Below are positions 1 to 11,224 of a stretch of 22,099 bases of DNA, piece after piece. The translations under genes were made by a program, and so were the position numbers. A model generated the notes under the pieces. The model was not told the DNA's origin and did not search any database. It saw only the letters and a list, made by a program, of their open reading frames with translations. Where the stretch lies: assembly GCA_015039365.1 (NCBI GenBank), contig WION01000737.1, forward strand, positions 1 through 22,099. Reading direction: 5' to 3'. The stretch comes from Amanita rubescens. Its lineage: Eukaryota > Basidiomycota > Agaricomycetes > Agaricales > Amanitaceae. Every line of letters starts with the position of its first letter. Within the stretch, counting starts at the first letter, position 1.

Positions 1-1265
1 TACTCAGGGCAGAGCATTCACAAAAACCTTACCTGCCATACCATAACGCCTGCACCTTTAGAGCGATCATCAAGTTAACATCTTGCAGTAAATTAGCTCC
101 TGTACTTACTCCATTTAGACTTCTTTGCCTGCGCCAAGCACGAAGCGAGTATACTAGGGCCCATGTAGCCAGTTGCAGCGTCACCTGGCGTACCAGGCTT
201 TCCTATTACAATTTTGCTCAAGGGCACACCGCTGGCATGGATCTGGAAAACAGCTGTATCAGGCCATGTGCTTGATGAAGTCGTCAAAAGGCCTTGTGGA
301 GTGGTATACTCGTTCGCTCCCTCTGAAGCGCATAGGAATACATCAAATTGGACTCGAACAATATTTTTCTGACTTACGGTTGTAGAATTGGATATTGTAC
401 CAGTCGATCAGATTTCCAACTTCGGAGTTTACTTTGAGGTACCCTCCGCCACCCCATCTCTTCGGTGAAAACCTTTGACAGGATCAGTCACCTAACTTTG
501 GCAGGCGAGTAACCAATATTACCATGGTGCAACCGCTTCTCCCGTGAGTATTGTTACACGCAGGACACCAGAAATGCTTACGTGCATGCGTAACAATATA
601 TTGTCCCACAGGAAGTTCCTTCCGTAACTGCTTAGTGAAAGTGATCAACCAATTCTACAGAGTAAATCACGACTTGTCCAATTGGTGTCAAGAAGTGGAA
701 ACCTACCTCGGCGCTTCCGTCTCCCGCATTAAAAGCATCAAGATCTTCATAGTCAACATCGATCCCATCAAGTTGGTATTTCTTTACCCATTCTGCCATG
801 GTGTTTGCGGTTGAAACTGGATCAGCTCTGGATGTTGTTGGTAAATCCGTAGATCCAAACGCGGAAACCATCAATTTGATTCCTGCGGCTTTATACTTGG
901 CCTTGATCGTTGAACGATCAACATCAGTGAGGCTTTCCCACGCTTTCGCCTCGACGGCCATCAGATTCCAATGCGGACTAAATCAAGCGTGTTGGCCTAC
1001 ATTGTCCCAGGCGCCCGCTAGCAGCAGGAAGCTCAGGTTGCTGCAAAGTGAATAATTAAGAGGATGAACGTCATCGATACTAAAGACCGTACAGGACGTT
1101 GAATCCCTTGAAATAGCTGATGTTACCATCAAGTCACGAAATGGGCAAAGGATTTACCTTCAGGGACGAAGGGTTTGGAGGTTGAGTCCCAACCCATGTA
1201 TCAGAATACGCCACGAAATGCGGAGGCTTGGGAGCTGTGCTCTTGGAGGGATCGCTAAGTGTCAT
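1..1265 (-). CDS. GH18 chitinase-like glycoside hydrolase, 3' end off the left edge
   Basis: Glycosyl hydrolase family 18, which cleaves beta-1,4-GlcNAc linkages of chitin or chitobiose cores. Rebuilt exons, read right to left: 1158-1265, 1093-1106, 1001-1040, 707-949, 582-654, 523-535, 378-472, 110-322, 33-55, with more beyond the edge. They give 274 aa in one continuous frame. The catalytic motif DxxDxDxE is intact as DGIDVDYE at residues 115-122, with Glu122 the proton donor. Other family blocks seen are GFNVLNLSF, VSAFGST, THAPVAPWFSP, DWYNIQFYNQG and SAGVMVWQ. Two exons are only 13 and 14 nt. The ATG at 1265 is chosen because frame and family alignment begin there and a TATA box lies about 40 bp upstream. 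The N-terminus (MTLSDPSK) is not a signal peptide, although many relatives are secreted. Introns are 46-55 nt with normal GT..AG ends. The family is certain; the substrate is inferred. Confidence 0.9.
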
Positions 1266-1304
1266 TGCGTAGCGTGCCGGTTATCTCTATCTCGAGGTAC
1301 GCCA

Positions 1305-1311
1305 TTATATA
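1305..1311 (-). promoter_or_regulatory. TATA box of the GH18 gene
   Basis: Read on the minus strand this is TATATAA, about 40 bp upstream of the chosen ATG at 1265. That spacing implies a very short 5' leader and supports the start codon. Confidence 0.5.
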
Positions 1312-1354
1312 GTCGAACGCTTATAATTTAGCTCATAAACATGTGGGCGCATCT

Positions 1355-1372
1355 AAATGACAGCTGTCATTT
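1355..1372. promoter_or_regulatory. 18-bp perfect palindrome upstream of the GH18 gene
   Basis: AAATGACAGCTGTCATTT is its own reverse complement over all 18 bases. It holds an E-box core (CAGCTG) flanked by TGACA/TGTCA half sites, and lies about 45 bp upstream of the TATA box. Its position and symmetry suggest a binding site for a dimeric regulator (bHLH or bZIP-like). No factor can be assigned from sequence alone. Confidence 0.4.
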
Positions 1373-1567
1373 GGCGGATGCACAGGAACACGGCCCCTAG
1401 AAGCATTCCGTGCCCCTACCACTTTCGATTCAATTCATTCGCAAAAAGAAAAGGACAGCCTATTCTTTCTTGGGATACCCTTTGATAAACCCTGTCCCAT
1501 CACTCCGTTAACGGCGATTCCTTTCTCGGCCGTAAAGTAGCTGCAGCTCACCTGTACGATATCGACT

Positions 1568-1588
1568 GCTCAGCGCTCAGCGCTCAGC
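1568..1588. repeat. Three tandem copies of a 7-mer
   Basis: GCTCAGC is repeated three times without mismatch at 1568-1574, 1575-1581 and 1582-1588. It is a short local tandem repeat in non-coding DNA; its function is unknown. Confidence 0.7.
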
Positions 1589-2432
1589 TTGCGTTATCGG
1601 AAATAGTCAACTTACTGACAACGCTCTAGTATGATGGCATCGCGCTTCTAGTCTGCGTATGACACAGCACGTGTTATGTGTTTCAATGCATATCCATAAA
1701 CTTTATCATCCGAAGCGTTATTAAGAGAATTTGGACCTCACAGCTACGATCCAGGGACATGGCACCTGCGGTGTTGTGGCCTGACCGCCGTCTTCATCAT
1801 TCCGGGAGATGCTGTTCAGCTTCAGGATCAAGCGAGTGTCGTCGAGCCCATATCGCCATTACTCGGGTCACCTTCAAGCGCAGCACGCTTTTCTATGATA
1901 ACCAACCTTGAATTATTCTTGCTAATCTTCAGGACAGCCGCTCCACGCCGTCAAACGCAGTGGAGCAAGAATCGTGGGGAACTTTGACACCGGCAGCCGT
2001 GGCGTGGGGCACCAGTACACAGTTTGTCACTCTCTATACTCACCATCGCAGAATTGAACATCATGCCAATCAACCAGACGTCCGATTCGATCGACACCCT
2101 CCTTTCCCGCGTGTTCTCTGTGGATCGGGATGTCTGCTACTGAATGAGTGCCTGCTACTATGATATTGGCTAGCACCACCTTCTTCTTTTGGTATTTGCT
2201 CTAGAGTGAACGATGATTCAATCATTTCGCCAAGGCAAAGAGTCAGGATTCTATTGGATGTGGACCTCTTCCTCGTGTGCGCACTTCCCACAAATCCAGT
2301 GGTAACTCCTGATTTCTTCCCCTTCCGGGTTCTTCGCGGATCCAGGGACAAGATACCCATAATCGGTGTGTAACTTGTCCACACACTCAGGGTGCCATCA
2401 AAATTGGGAAAGGCGAGCAACACTTAGAGGGA

Positions 2433-2450
2433 GCTATAAATCGCTATAAA
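2433..2450 (+). promoter_or_regulatory. Duplicated TATA-like boxes without a clear gene
   Basis: GCTATAAA occurs at 2433-2440 and again at 2443-2450, oriented to the plus strand. Downstream there is only the antisense side of POP2/CAF1. Either an antisense or non-coding transcript starts here, or the match is chance in an AT-rich spacer. Confidence 0.2.
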
Positions 2451-2781
2451 ACGGGTTACTGGTGTTACTCAACAATTAGTAATGACTCTCAACTCAGACG
2501 GCAGCCGCCGAGATCACCAAAGCCGAGGACTTGAAGGAATACGTTAATTGATATCCCCCGCTGATGGGGTAACGAATCCAGGGACGCCACTTGTCAACGA
2601 GCCTCAACATCTGGCAGAACAAAAGCGGGACGGAACACCGTTTGTTATCAGTACAACAATGCCTATCATCACCATACAAAATACGTAAAACAAACAAGAA
2701 AAATAATATATCAAGTACACACACACGAGCCCATGCAGTAGTGCCAGAATGCAATAAAATACGAACAGCGCTAGTCATCGA

Positions 2782-4082
2782 TCATCGCCCACCCCCAACC
2801 AGCGACGTCCGCAGATACGGCCCGTTAGCCGTCATAGGCCCAAACGTGGTAGAGGACAATGGCGTTGGCAGCGTTCCCGTCTGCAGCACGCCCATTCCCA
2901 AGCTCACAGCTTGGCTGGACTGCACGCCGTTAAGTCCTGGTGTTTGACTTCGTTCCCTTAACGAAGCTCGGTCATCCTTTTCTGCAATGGTTTGCGCCTC
3001 CCCGTGACGGATCTGCGTATCCATTGGCGAGATTGAACGTCTGCCCAAGCCCGTAAAGTTTCCCAGAATACTCCGAGTCGTCTATTTGGTTGCTGAAGTA
3101 AAGTTCGCGCATTTTGAAGAACACTGAGGCAGTGAGGAGCGAATCTGAACCAGCTTGGTGTGGTGGGCCCGTGCGAGCGACCTGGCAATTCGGTGGGACC
3201 ATAATAGAAGGAAGGCGAATAGAACGCACCCCAAGATCATCTGCCACGTCCTGTAGTCCGCCCTTTAGAACTTTGGTAGCTCGTAACATGAATTTTATGT
3301 CATAGACAGTTGGGAACCACGCCCGCAGCAACGTGAAAAAATTGTCTTCGCTTGTTGATAACGATTCTGCTGTCAAAAGCTTGACAAAGTATCCAAAGTC
3401 GTAACCACTATGAAGCCATCAGTCATTCTGTCTGGTCAAATCCAGCACCATCAGGGTACCGATTGGCGGGACCTGATACCTGATTTCAAGATAACTCACC
3501 TGTGAAAAGATATCCATTTCGTATCCGGCGTTAGGACCAGCCCCGACGTAATCATCAACTCTGCAAAATCGTTAGGCTGAATGCCGTACTTCTCATGCCG
3601 TTCAAAATCAATGCCGGATTTTTGCAGTAGTTCAATGGATTCAGGCGCATACATGTCGTCGCTGAGCGAACTCTCGTCAGCGTCCATCAAAGTGCTCCAA
3701 CCATAGTATACGCTTATCCATGAGAGACAAACGGATAGACTCACCTGGGGCTAAATCTGAAATTAAACTGCCACGTACAACATGGCTCCGGTAACTCCCC
3801 ATTCTCATCCGCAAGCGTGATCCCGACTTGAATGATTTTCAACAAGTCAACGTTACACCGCATTGTTTGATAATGGTAATCCGCGGACGTCTTGAACGTT
3901 CCAATTGGGCGAGCGACGACTCCGGGGAATTCTGTATCCTGGGCTGGCGTAAGTTTGAAGAATCATTTTGGTGGCAGGAACAATACGACCATTGCGATGT
4001 ATGGAAAGTCCTCAACAACTTCCCGAATTATGCGCATCTCCCTTTCCAGGTTTTGCGCCCATACTTCTCGTATCCGCGACAT
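2782..4082 (-). CDS. POP2: POP2/CAF1 deadenylase of the CCR4-NOT complex, with an apparent frameshift in the tail
   Basis: This is the DEDDh 3'-5' exoribonuclease that shortens mRNA poly(A) tails in the CCR4-NOT complex. Exons, right to left: 3990-4082, 3745-3938, 3500-3694, 3230-3407, then from 3181 leftward; introns are 48-92 nt. All catalytic residues are visible: Asp32 and Glu34 in [13 protein letters not shown], Asp197 in VYDIKFM, His228 and Asp233 in [11 protein letters not shown]. The start [13 protein letters not shown] matches the usual short N-terminus. As read, exon 5 stops at 2972 and gives 289 aa. The family-like tail (GGATIAE-type, followed by a Ser/Thr/Gly-rich end) lies in another frame that stops at 2782. 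The two frames are separated by one extra A in an AAA run (TTT at 2991-2993 on the plus strand). No intron can reconcile them. The core is intact, so activity may survive. Confidence 0.93.
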
Positions 4083-4251
4083 TCCTGTGCGGCTCGCTGG
4101 CGTTGCGTCGAGTTACGCGAAGAGATAGGTGACAAGATGCAAAGAGCACAAGGTTGGATCGCATCTGATTACATAAGCAGCCGTTTTCGCATGACGTGTC
4201 CCTCCTCGCAATTCCCAATAAATACAATATACAAATCGTTGCCCTTCAAAT

Positions 4252-7200
4252 TTAGAACCACGCCATATAGCTTGTTTCCTCCAAGTCTGCAGTTAGCGCC
4301 CCATGATCGAAGTTAAAGCTCTCATTCTGCCCAACCCTCGGTAAGGAGGGGATAAACGGCGTAGGCTGCGCAGAGGCAAATGTGTACCGTTCCTCTGTCC
4401 CCAATCCAACGCTTGAAAACTGATAAATATCAGGCAACCATGCATCCGATGCGGGATGTGTATTCGAGTCCTGTCCGCCTCTCAACGATGGTATCGGTGG
4501 CGATGTGTACTTGATCTGTTCAGCAAACTGTACAAGCGCAGGATGCACATTTTGGAAGGATGGAAGCAGCTCGAATTGTCGCTCTGCAAGACATGGTCAA
4601 CATGATATTCATTCGCAAGGGCAGAAACTGACCAGTATTGGTACTGCTACTTTGATGATGTCGGTAACTACGTCGGCATTTGTCCACAAGCTTCTCAATA
4701 ATGGGCTAATTCGGGGTTAGATCAACGTAAGTCCCTGATCCCGCGAACCGTAGCTCACCAAGGCCTTGGCACTAAATGGAAGCATCTTTCCCGCTTTCAT
4801 GAAAAGGCGGAGTATGGCTTCCAAGTCCTGCAACGCGTAGGAGGCCAGCGGGGTCGATGGCGCCCGTGATATGAAAAGCCCAAGAGTTACCTAAGAACGA
4901 CTCAATTATCTTACTCCACGCAGGAGCCGTTCATAATGACTCACAGCCGCAGAAAACGCATTGAACCAGAAGTGCAGAAACCGAGTGCTCAGATCGGGTT
5001 CCTGGTCGAAGAGGGCTTGCACAGCTTTGATCAGCGAGGATGCGCCAAGATACGTCGCGAGAACAGAAGGAGAATGTTGGTGATGCAGATCAAATGACTC
5101 TGGACCGTTCATGGCCTGAGTGAAATAACGACGATGCAGTTGCAATAACGCTCCAAAACGTTCAGCGTCCTTATCAATCAACACGAGGAACATTTCCTTA
5201 CCTAGATCGCGACCCATGCTGAACAGTGCCCTTTGCATGTTCAAAAATCGTGGAGTAACAGTCGAACCCTCGCTAGCTTCGAGTAACTTGGGCGTATCAA
5301 AGTCCCGAACTTTGCTGTCCAGGGACAGGACATGAGGATAGTCGGGAGGAGTCACAGCAACCATAGTTTGTAAGATGGGCGTTAGGCAGTTGATGAAAAA
5401 CGAATTCTTCCATTGATGATCTCCATTAAATGTTAACGCGGGTACAATGTCCAAGGTGAAGGGAACGCACAGATAATTTCTTCCCTCGGTACATACAACC
5501 CTGGACCATCATACGTCGGCGGCTTTGTATCAACGTGAGCGAGGCATATTGACGGCGGTCTGCCAAGCGAGAGACTCTGGATGGCAATTAGCACGGTGAT
5601 TGTATATAAGGAACCCTTTACCATTCGACAATCCAAATTCAGTAATTCCCAGAAGATCGTGCTTCGCTTCTCAAACTCTTCAGGAATACGTTTCACCCGA
5701 GACCCATCACGATCTGATTTGTGTCTTTTTTTGAATACATGGCACATGGCCTGAAATATTCGTTACGCACGAAGTCCAAGCTGTCAAATATACGCTGAGA
5801 TAACAAGAAAAGAGCGGAAGAGTCAATATACGAACCCCTTGTGCCAACTTAGCGACGAAGCCCATAAGATTCCAAGCATAACCCACGGCTTTCTTATTGT
5901 CTGAAAATATCAAGTGGTACCAGATCATGAAGAACTGAATCTTTCGCATTAGATCATACTTGACACAAATAGGCATGCCTACCAATGTATGTAACACGTC
6001 AAAATCAGGTTCCTCCATCAACGGTATTTCGCAAACCGCCGCACGGGCAAGATGATGATAAGCTTCTCCGTACAGGTTCCCCAGTGGTTTATTGAGATCT
6101 ACGAGAGAGCCAATCGAGAGAACCATCAACAAGAGTGCGAGGCGTCGAGGACTTAGATCTTCCACGGGGGTCATATAGCAGTAATGAAGAAGATTGGGCA
6201 AAAAGGTTTCCGAAGCATCCACATTGTACCTTGTACACAGCAAATTGAGTGAAAGAAAGAGAGTTGGCAACAAGGTAAACTCCGTCGGACGATTAATAAA
6301 CTCACTGCCAAAGAGCATTACGCCTGGCTTCTTCGCAGGTCGCTTGTGCCTCAGCCCGAGGAGGCAATGCATCTCGTATACGCTTCCGAATGCTGAGATC
6401 CATCGACCAGGGGAATGGGAATGAAGTGCTCAATTGAAGAATATCAGGAGGGACGTCTGGTGGTACAGATAGCGATCGTGACGATTGTTTCGAATCAGCG
6501 TTCCGGGGAAGAACGCTAGGAACGCTGTGCCAGGGGAAAAAGAATACGAACGACGTCAGAAAGTCCTAAGTTCAGGGACGTCATGGATACTAACTTTCTG
6601 ATAGGTTCTTCTCTCGGGATGTTATTATTGGCCGGGACCATTTGCTGGGCGCTCTGAGAGGTATACAAATCCTGTGACGTTTTGATGGTCCGCAGCTCAG
6701 GCGCCAACAAAGGATGTTGCTGATTAGAACATGACGCTTCCAATGCATCTTCCAACTGCCGCACCCGGTCACTCAGTTGAAAAATCTTGTCGTGCAATTG
6801 CTCTGTGTTGGCGAGAATGAAACTACATCGGTAGATCAGCAAGAGTAATGCGATACAATTAGATTCGGGAGAACGGTAGGACGTTAACTCACCGACTACC
6901 ACGCCCAGATGTTAGAGCACCTAGAATGAGAGAATTGGGATGCGTGGAAATCATATCATGATAACGATGGGAATATTCGTACCTTCTGGACAGAGGCTAC
7001 TACATCCTCTCTTGACGCACGACTAGAAAAGAAGGCCGTTGAGCATATATAGGCGCCCGCAAAGAATTGCATTCGAAAAAGGCCCCTAACCTGGCATGGA
7101 AAGACACGATCACACTGTGGATCAAGACGAGGAATCAGCGAGAGCAGAACATCCGACTCCAGATAAAGGATCCTCACCTTGAGCTTCAACCTGCAAGAAA

Positions 7201-7578
7201 GGACATCGCGATAATTTCGATAAAATACGGGATAAATCGCAAGATGCAGCGGGGAGACGACCGAGGGCAGGGCGGAACATGGTTACTTCGGTACGATATA
7301 AGCCTGAGTAATACTCACCTTCGACACTCCTTGCACGAAAGCTTGCGGTGCTTTTCTTCTGGTCGACCTCTCTGAGGGGCAAGCTGTGGAGGCTGCTCCT
7401 GGCGAACATTTTTCTCGCTGTCTTGGGGACTAACCGACGGGCCTCCGCTACGTTGCTGTTGTTCCTCGGCGGATCCGATGTACACGGAATTTGAAAATGA
7501 CTGCCCCGTATGACGCGGCCTCTTAAGCGGTCGAGCAGTGTCGCTATCCATGGGCTCGTGTGCGCTACTGCTAAGCAT
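4252..7578 (-). CDS. Zn2Cys6 fungal-specific transcription factor, copy A
   Basis: Binuclear zinc-cluster DNA-binding regulator acting in the nucleus. Seventeen exons, right to left: 7319-7578, 7178-7190, 7091-7114, 6983-7022, 6893-6920, 6580-6822, 6306-6524, 5983-6229, 5836-5934, 5771-5780, 5622-5713, 5471-5576, 5202-5420, 4945-5150, 4759-4890, 4633-4705, 4252-4583. They give 780 aa without a stop. The zinc cluster is Cys82-x2-Cys85-x6-Cys92-x5-Cys98-x2-Cys101-x8-Cys110, spread over four exons. A basic PLKRPRH stretch (possible NLS) precedes it and a coiled-coil segment (ILANTEQLHDKIFQL) follows. The middle-homology domain runs from about residue 275 to 560 (SPRRLALLL, NLDCRMSLSLGRPPS, LLQLHRRYF). 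The ATG at 7576-7578 is the first in frame; further upstream only TTG is available. Its paralogue lies just upstream on the same strand. Target genes are unknown. The acceptor near 6524 is the least certain junction. Confidence 0.9.
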
Positions 7579-7993
7579 TTTTTCACCTGAAAATGTCAAA
7601 AACTCGGGGCTGGATGAGGAGAGCGAAGAAGTAGCTTAAGGTAAGGTAAGCCGGCGGACCCGGTGAATCCGGAGATATAAAACGGAAACGGCAATGCCAG
7701 GCTCAGGGAAGGCGCTTCCTGAAATTCTAACTGATTTGATCCACCGCTACTTCAGTGGATCACTTTCATTCGGCGGCTTTGACTCATCGCGACGTCTTCC
7801 TTACCCCGGATCTCTAATCAACACACCCGCCACATCAGTTCAGTATTAATAGTGTCAATATTCCTAGACTCTCTAACATACTTGAAACAAATTCAATGCA
7901 AAATGGTACCGTGTTATCTGATACATATCGACCCTATATCCCGAACATACCGGGTAATTAAAAGTAGCATCACTCCGATCAAACAAGCCAAAT
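7579..7993. other. Spacer between the paired transcription factors
   Basis: About 415 bp that should hold the terminator of copy B and the promoter of copy A. On the minus strand a pyrimidine-rich run lies at about 7600-7640, just upstream of the copy A ATG, as is common near fungal transcription starts. No RNA gene or additional open frame is seen. Confidence 0.5.
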
Positions 7994-10900
7994 CTAAAAA
8001 AACGACATCAGTCCTTGGTCGTTGCTGATACTGATAGCACCAATCTCGATGTTAAGTGGATTGACCAGCGACCTTGAAGTAGGTGACAATGGTGAGGGAA
8101 CAATTGGCACGTCACCAGGGAGCACTGTTCCCGTGGTCGAACCCGGGGTTGGGTACAAACTCGCATGTGCCAAAACGGGTGATGTCAAGCCAGGAAGCAC
8201 CGGAGAAGCAGATGGCACCTTCGGCGGCGGACTCCACGAATGAGAAGGCGGACATGACTTTGCCGTTGCCGCCGAGCATTGACAGGGCTTACGCATGGGG
8301 AACATCACTCTCGCCCTTTCGTGCACCTCTACGATGCACTGTACCAGACTCGGATGAGCGTACGCGAACGAATCAGTTCGATGCTGCTGCTGTTGGTAAC
8401 TCTGGTGATAATAACTGTCCTCGAACTCTGATTCGTCCATTGTATGCTTCAGCACGACGGTGGGTATGTCCTGTCCTTGAGACCATCGGTTATAGATATG
8501 GTTGGTCTTGTCAATCATAACATCCAATATGGGCTAAGATCCGGTCATCAGCTTAGAGAACGATGTGCAGACAGAATCGCCGTCCGCACCTTAACCTCAG
8601 ACGCACGAAGGCAACTATCTGCCGCTTTGGTAAAAAGAATCCTCGCACGCTGTAATTCTTGCAGTGCCGCCGGTGACAAACACGTAAAAGGTGCCCGAGA
8701 TACTAGTAGACACAGCGCAACCTATTTAGGCAATTAAACTCCGTTGGTGCATAATGCACGAGTACTCACAGCCGACGAGAATGCGTTGGACCAATACCCT
8801 AATAGCCTCGCCGTGAGCTGCGGTTCACGCTGGAACAAGTCTTGAATCGTCGCGACCATACGTGAAGCACTAAGGAAAACGGCAACAACCGACGGTGCAT
8901 ACTTGTGCCGTCGATTAAACGCTTCTTCAGGACCGCTCAGTGCGCGAATGAAGAATGTTCTGTGAAGTTGCAGCAAGACTATCGAGCATTTCAATACCGC
9001 TCGCTTGGAATTGTACACGTGCACTCACCCGCCTCTAATGCAGCAGATAACGATCCCTTTTGCAGGAACAACGCCCTCGACTGACCTTTCCGTAATGGCA
9101 TAGGCATGGAAAAGTCCCGTATCCGTTTATCCAATTCTAAAACCACGGCATAATCCAGCGAGGGGTTCGATATTGCTTCAAGCACAGGCGCCAGGCACTG
9201 GACGTAACAGGAGTGCTTCCACTCTTGGTCTAGTGTGGCGAGTCAGCCAACGTCAACGTCACGGCACGGCGTGAGACGTACAATAATGAAGGCTCTCGGT
9301 TGGATCACATCCTTCGCTCGGGGTGTAAGAAGGCCGAGGGCAATCAGTATAGTTGATGCTTAACGAAGGCGGCCTTCCCAAAGATAGCGACTAGGATCAT
9401 CAGCAAGGGCCCCCCACGGATCCAAACGTCAACACCACTCACTAGTCGCCCATCCAGGTAAAGCAATTCCCAAAATAACGACCTCCTTTTCTCAACCTCT
9501 TCTGGGATCACCTTTGCCTTATTCCCGTTGCGATCTGTTCGTACAGTCAGCACCGCAGCGTGGTAAAGAGCGAGACGAACGGCTTTGTGGAGTTACTCAC
9601 GTAGTCCGATCTATGTTAAGAAACAAAGGAACGGTTGTTAGCAAAGCCATCAAGGGGAACCAGAACAAAGGAAGGGGAGAAGAAATCATATGTCGCATAG
9701 ATAAGAATAACTCACACTCTGCGCCAGCTTCGCTGTAAGTCCCATCAGTCCCCAAGCGTACCCAGCCGCCTTTTTCTTATCAGAAAACACGAGAAGATAC
9801 CATATCTCATAGAAGAGTGCTAATATGGTCTCCACCGTGGTCTCTTCCATCACTGGAATTTCACATAGAGAGGCACGAGCAAACTGGTGATACCTCTCTG
9901 CATCAGGTGTGTCGGCGGGACGATTCGTGTCCACCTGACAGCCGACGGCTATTATCATAAACATCACAGCCAGCCGGCGAGGACACAAGTCTTGTATTGG
10001 GCTCTCATAGCAGTGATGTAGGAGAGTAGGGAAGAAGGTTATGCTAGGGTGAGGGTTATATCTATAAAAGGGTTAGTGGGGCGGCTCTAGTAGTCGCGTC
10101 CACGGAGAAAACGCACTGCCAGAGAGCATTTTGGCTCGCCTGATCCCAGAGGTATTGAGCTTCTGCCCGAGATGGAAGCATGCCTCGTAAGTATTGCCGC
10201 AGAGGCAAATTTTGTTCGGGCGACACCTTGTCTGACATCGGGAAACTGTGACTTAGCCTCAGAACCTCACTAGCAAGGTGATCCGAGTTCTCAAGCTTGG
10301 GGTTAACATCCTGCACAGCTGCCGCGAAAGTTTCCTCGCTTGAGCCACGGACGGACTGTGGAGAACTTTTCTGAGTTGACGAGGACCCGCTCGCTTGTTG
10401 ACTATTGTCGTAGCTTGGCTGCGAAGTGTTATACAAGCCCATAGTGCTCTTGACACCCAACAACTGCGGAGCCATGAGAGGATGTGATTCTTCTGAAACT
10501 TGCGATTGCACAGACTCCAGCGCTTCTTCTAGACAACGTATCCGCTCGCTCATATCACGTATTTTTGCATGCAGTTGCTCCGTATTGGCGAGTATAAAAC
10601 GTGTTCCCTTTCCCGATACCAGAACGCCTTTGCACAGGTTAGCAATATGCATGCAAAAAACCCGAGGACACATACCATCTGGACATATTTCTGAGCACCC
10701 CCGCTTCTGCAGCGTACGTTAGTAAGACTGAACAGCCCCAACCTTCGCGCCACCAAGATACCGCGAGGTTAGTCGATAGGAAGGAACGTACCTTGCATGA
10801 GGCGCAAGGAAAGCTTCTATCGCACTAAACCCGCACATAGTGAAGCCAGACTCGGGAAAGCGCATGACAAGAAAGGCGAACCTTCAACTTGAGTCTAAAA

Positions 10901-11224
10901 CGGTCGTCAATTGAGTAGGCTAGGACATTCGGGGAAAAGGCACACCTTCTACATTCGCAACAAGACAATGGAGCCTGGGATGGCGCTTAGCGGTGGAGAT
11001 AAGGAGAATAAAGTGAAATTTACCTTCTTTCCTCCAGGCTTCTTCGTTATGATACCGTCTGTGATGAAGATGTGGTCGACTGGGGCGGGAGGGGTGTTGA
11101 AGGTGTTATGGTTATGGTTATCATTGCTATCCCTGGATTTAGTGGATGATTTGCGAGCACGTTTTGTGGGGCGAGGGTCATGTTGGGCGTCATCGTAAGA
11201 GGACTCCGCCACAGGAGGTGTCAT
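7994..11224 (-). CDS. Zn2Cys6 fungal-specific transcription factor, copy B
   Basis: Paralogue of the regulator immediately downstream. Fourteen exons, right to left: 11024-11224, 10946-10974, 10882-10894, 10792-10824, 10676-10706, 10117-10627, 9716-10061, 9601-9610, 9443-9534, 9282-9390, 9029-9229, 8770-8978, 8596-8721, 7994-8533. They give 816 aa in one frame. The zinc cluster is Cys72-x2-Cys75-x6-Cys82-x5-Cys88-x2-Cys91-x8-Cys100, over four exons, two of them 13 and 29 nt. TKRARK near residue 20 is a candidate NLS. RFILANTEQLHAKI starts the coiled coil. The central domain is recognised by CPRRLAVMF, YAWGLMGLTAKLAQS, EEVEKRRSLFWELLYLDGRL and SGPEEAFNRRHKYAPSVVA. The C-terminal part carries IYNRWSQGQD, VHERARVMFPMRKPCQC and a Ser/Pro-rich tail. 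The ATG at 11222-11224 is the first in frame. Regulated genes cannot be told from the sequence. Confidence 0.9.

Larger units (their letters stand above)
1373..2781. other. Intergenic stretch between the GH18 gene and POP2/CAF1
   Basis: No reading frame here joins into a recognisable protein. It contains three head-to-tail copies of the 7-mer GCTCAGC (1568-1588), a lone aspartic-protease-like DTGS tetrapeptide on the plus strand near 1990, and two plus-oriented GCTATAAA boxes 10 bp apart (2433-2440 and 2443-2450). The part from about 2450 to 2781 is probably the 3' untranslated region of POP2/CAF1. The minus-strand 117-residue open frame at 2070-2423 is rich in Arg and Ser and matches nothing I know. 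Confidence 0.5.

Noticed and set aside
1950..2060. DTGS motif in the plus strand (GNFDTGSR), as in aspartic proteases
   Set aside because: Only four to six residues match, the flanks lack the SSDLWV block, and no second active-site segment or splice path was found nearby.
3828..4316. 162-codon plus-strand ORF
   Set aside because: It is antisense to the first exons of POP2/CAF1, where the DTEFPG motif fixes the coding strand.
8083..8520. 145-codon plus-strand ORF
   Set aside because: It is antisense to the last exon of transcription factor copy B, which has family-like C-terminal motifs.
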